DNA from: Prevotella sp.
GTDB taxonomy: Bacteria; Bacteroidota; Bacteroidia; Bacteroidales; Bacteroidaceae
Direction of reading: 5' to 3'
Length of the DNA stretch: 64,000 bases
Assembly (NCBI GenBank): GCA_017449495.1
Contig: JAFTFO010000024.1
Location: 1-64,000, forward strand
The notes under the pieces were generated by a model, which saw nothing but the letters and a program-made list of their open reading frames with translations, was not told the origin of the DNA and did no database searches. Shown here in pieces: positions 62,573 through 64,000 of this stretch; within the stretch, counting starts at the first letter, position 1; each line of letters starts with the position of its first letter. Made by a program: the position numbers and the translations under genes.

Positions 62573-64000
62573 ATGAAGAAACGATTATTTGCAGCATGTA
62601 TGTTGCTGTCGGTCTGTGGCTTTGCGATGGCCCAAGCCCATGACGATTACGAGACATTGAAGACGGAGAAGATCCAGAACCCCATGCTCTGGGCCGACGT
62701 GCCAGACCCCGATGTCATCAGGGTAGGCGACACGTTTTATCTCGTCTCCACCACCATGCACCTCATGCCCGGTGCCCCAGTCATGAAGTCGAAGGACCTG
62801 AAGAACTGGGAGACCGTCGGCTATATCTTCGACCGTCTGACCGACTCGCCGAAGTACGACCTGCAGCAGGGCACCGCCTATGGCCGGGGACAGTGGGCCA
62901 CCTCACTGAAATACCATAACGGGCGCTTCTATGCCCTCTTGGCTCCCAACGAGCAGGGGGCGATGGGCGACACCTACATCTTCTCTGCAGAGAAGGCTGA
63001 GGGACCGTGGACGATTGTGTCGAGGATGCGACACTTCCACGACTGCTCCCTGTTCTTCGATGAAGACGATGGTGAGGACCAATCGTCTGGGCGCGTCTAT
63101 GTCATCTACGGTACGGGAGAGCTGATGGAACTCAAGCCCGACCTCTCGGATGTCATCGAGGGCACCCACATGCAGATCTTCCAGCGCGAGGAGGATGAGA
63201 AAGGACTGCTCGAGGGCTCCCGTATGATCAAGCACAACGGCAAGTACTATCTGCTCATGATCTCCCACACCTATGCCCCGGGCCGTCATCGTCGGGAGGT
63301 GTGCTACAGGGCCGACGACATTCATGGTCCCTATGAGAAACAGGTGATCCTCGAGAGTGAGTTCGGCGGCTTCTCCTATGAGGCACAGGGTACCATCGTC
63401 GATACACAGGACGGCGACTGGTACGGCATCATCTTCCAGGATCGTGGCGGCGTGGGTCGTGTGCTCACCGTCATGCCCTGCCGGTGGATCAACGGCTGGC
63501 CGATGCTGGGCGATGAGAACGGCAAGGTGCCCGACACCGTGCGCCCCTTGGTCAGCGGACAGCCCGAGACGGATATCGTCAAGTCCGACGACTTCTCGAG
63601 TGCGAAACTCGGTCTCCACTGGCAGTGGAACCACAACCCCGTCGACGCAGCCTGGTCGCTCACGGAGCGTCCCGGATTCCTGCGACTGAAGACCAATCAC
63701 GTGGTCAACACCCTCTACCTCGCTCCTAATACGCTGACCCAGCGCATGGAGGGCCCGACGTGCAGTGGCAGCATCCTTCTGGACTGCTCGAAGATGAAGG
63801 ACGGCGACTGTGCCGGACTGGCAGCCTTCAATAGCGATACAGGTGCCCTGACCATCAAGAAGCGCGGCAAGAAACTCTTCTTGGAGATGAGCGAACAGAA
63901 GGTGGAACTCTCCGACCGCGACAAGCTGGTGACGAAGACCGAGGAGAAGGTCATCGAAAGCATCCCTCTCTCCTCTCTCCTCACGCCTCACTCCTCGAAA
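62573..64000 (+). CDS. GH43 glycosidase, 3' end cut by the window
   Basis: At least 476 residues, running off the right edge. The signal peptide ends at AMAQ (21). The five-bladed propeller starts with WADVPDPDVIRVGDTFYLVS, where the Asp near residue 45 is the general base. KGLLEGSRMIKHNGKYYLLM near 210-230 holds the likely general-acid Glu. A C-terminal beta-sandwich begins near 335 (DDFSSAKLGLHWQWNHNP), as in xylosidase/arabinofuranosidase members with a GH43_C2-type domain. A CTCC-rich dispersed repeat (63965-63996) encodes SLSSLLTPHSS near the edge. It probably removes arabinose or xylose side units from hemicellulose and is divergent from the GH29 gene. Confidence 0.85.
   Translation, partial: MKKRLFAACMLLSVCGFAMAQAHDDYETLKTEKIQNPMLWADVPDPDVIRVGDTFYLVSTTMHLMPGAPVMKSKDLKNWETVGYIFDRLTDSPKYDLQQGTAYGRGQWATSLKYHNGRFYALLAPNEQGAMGDTYIFSAEKAEGPWTIVSRMRHFHDCSLFFDEDDGEDQSSGRVYVIYGTGELMELKPDLSDVIEGTHMQIFQREEDEKGLLEGSRMIKHNGKYYLLMISHTYAPGRHRREVCYRADDIHGPYEKQVILESEFGGFSYEAQGTIVDTQDGDWYGIIFQDRGGVGRVLTVMPCRWINGWPMLGDENGKVPDTVRPLVSGQPETDIVKSDDFSSAKLGLHWQWNHNPVDAAWSLTERPGFLRLKTNHVVNTLYLAPNTLTQRMEGPTCSGSILLDCSKMKDGDCAGLAAFNSDTGALTIKKRGKKLFLEMSEQKVELSDRDKLVTKTEEKVIESIPLSSLLTPHSSK
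63965..63996 (+). repeat. intragenic CTCCTCTCTCCTCAC repeat in GH43
   Basis: CT-rich tract related to the CACTCCACACTCC family, translated in frame into PLSSLLTPHSS. Confidence 0.55.

Overview
The window looks like the chromosome of a Prevotella-type member of the Bacteroidota. The -7 elements are of the TAnnTTTG type (15 are visible, several with a TTG about 20 bases upstream). Genes start just downstream of them with weak or no Shine-Dalgarno sequence. The gene content is dense in secreted glycoside hydrolases, hybrid-two-component-type sensors, ECF sigma/anti-sigma pairs, a TonB-type outer membrane barrel and TlpA-like thioredoxins. I see no rRNA, tRNA, insertion sequence, CRISPR array or SusC/SusD pair.

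Layout. 0.3-9.0 kb: two overlapping HTCS-like sensors that lack normal output domains, then a PA14-containing GH31. 9.1-11.6 kb: a lipoprotein and a TPR-transmembrane-HTH regulator. 11.9-17.4 kb: an RND efflux operon (fusion protein, pump, TolC) divergent from an AraC regulator, which is followed by a GH2. 21.0-23.1 kb: a PadR-PspC unit with a dyad at its promoter. 23.2-26.1 kb: a double-thioredoxin protein. 26.6-27.4 kb: a Fic protein. 27.5-34.5 kb: GH31, aldo/keto reductase, FucP-type permease and GH9. 34.6-40.7 kb: ECF sigma, anti-sigma, outer membrane barrel, a GT-C glycosyltransferase and a UbiA-family prenyltransferase. 40.8-42.8 kb: a small DUF3037-like gene and a second TPR-HTH regulator. 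43.1-51.5 kb: a cluster of mosaic thioredoxin paralogues with a second ECF sigma/anti-sigma pair. 52.0-58.3 kb: GH97, amidohydrolase, zinc dehydrogenase and GH31. 58.3-62.4 kb, minus strand: a GH29-DUF1593 chimera followed by an internally deleted GH2 pseudogene. 62.6 kb to the edge: a GH43.

How it fits together. GH31 (three), GH2, GH9, GH29, GH97 and GH43 match enzymes that dismantle branched hemicellulose such as fucosylated or galactosylated xyloglucan. The aldo/keto reductase, permease, cog3618 amidohydrolase and zinc dehydrogenase match the set known for L-galactose conversion to D-tagaturonate in Bacteroides vulgatus. Here they are split between two loci 21 kb apart.

The most unusual signal is at the DNA level. 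Several families of short, low-complexity dispersed repeats sit inside coding regions, in frame, at loops and domain junctions of unrelated proteins. One GH31 carries four such tracts. Related intergenic repeat families, including a 22-bp-unit element present in two opposite copies, occupy the gene-free stretches.
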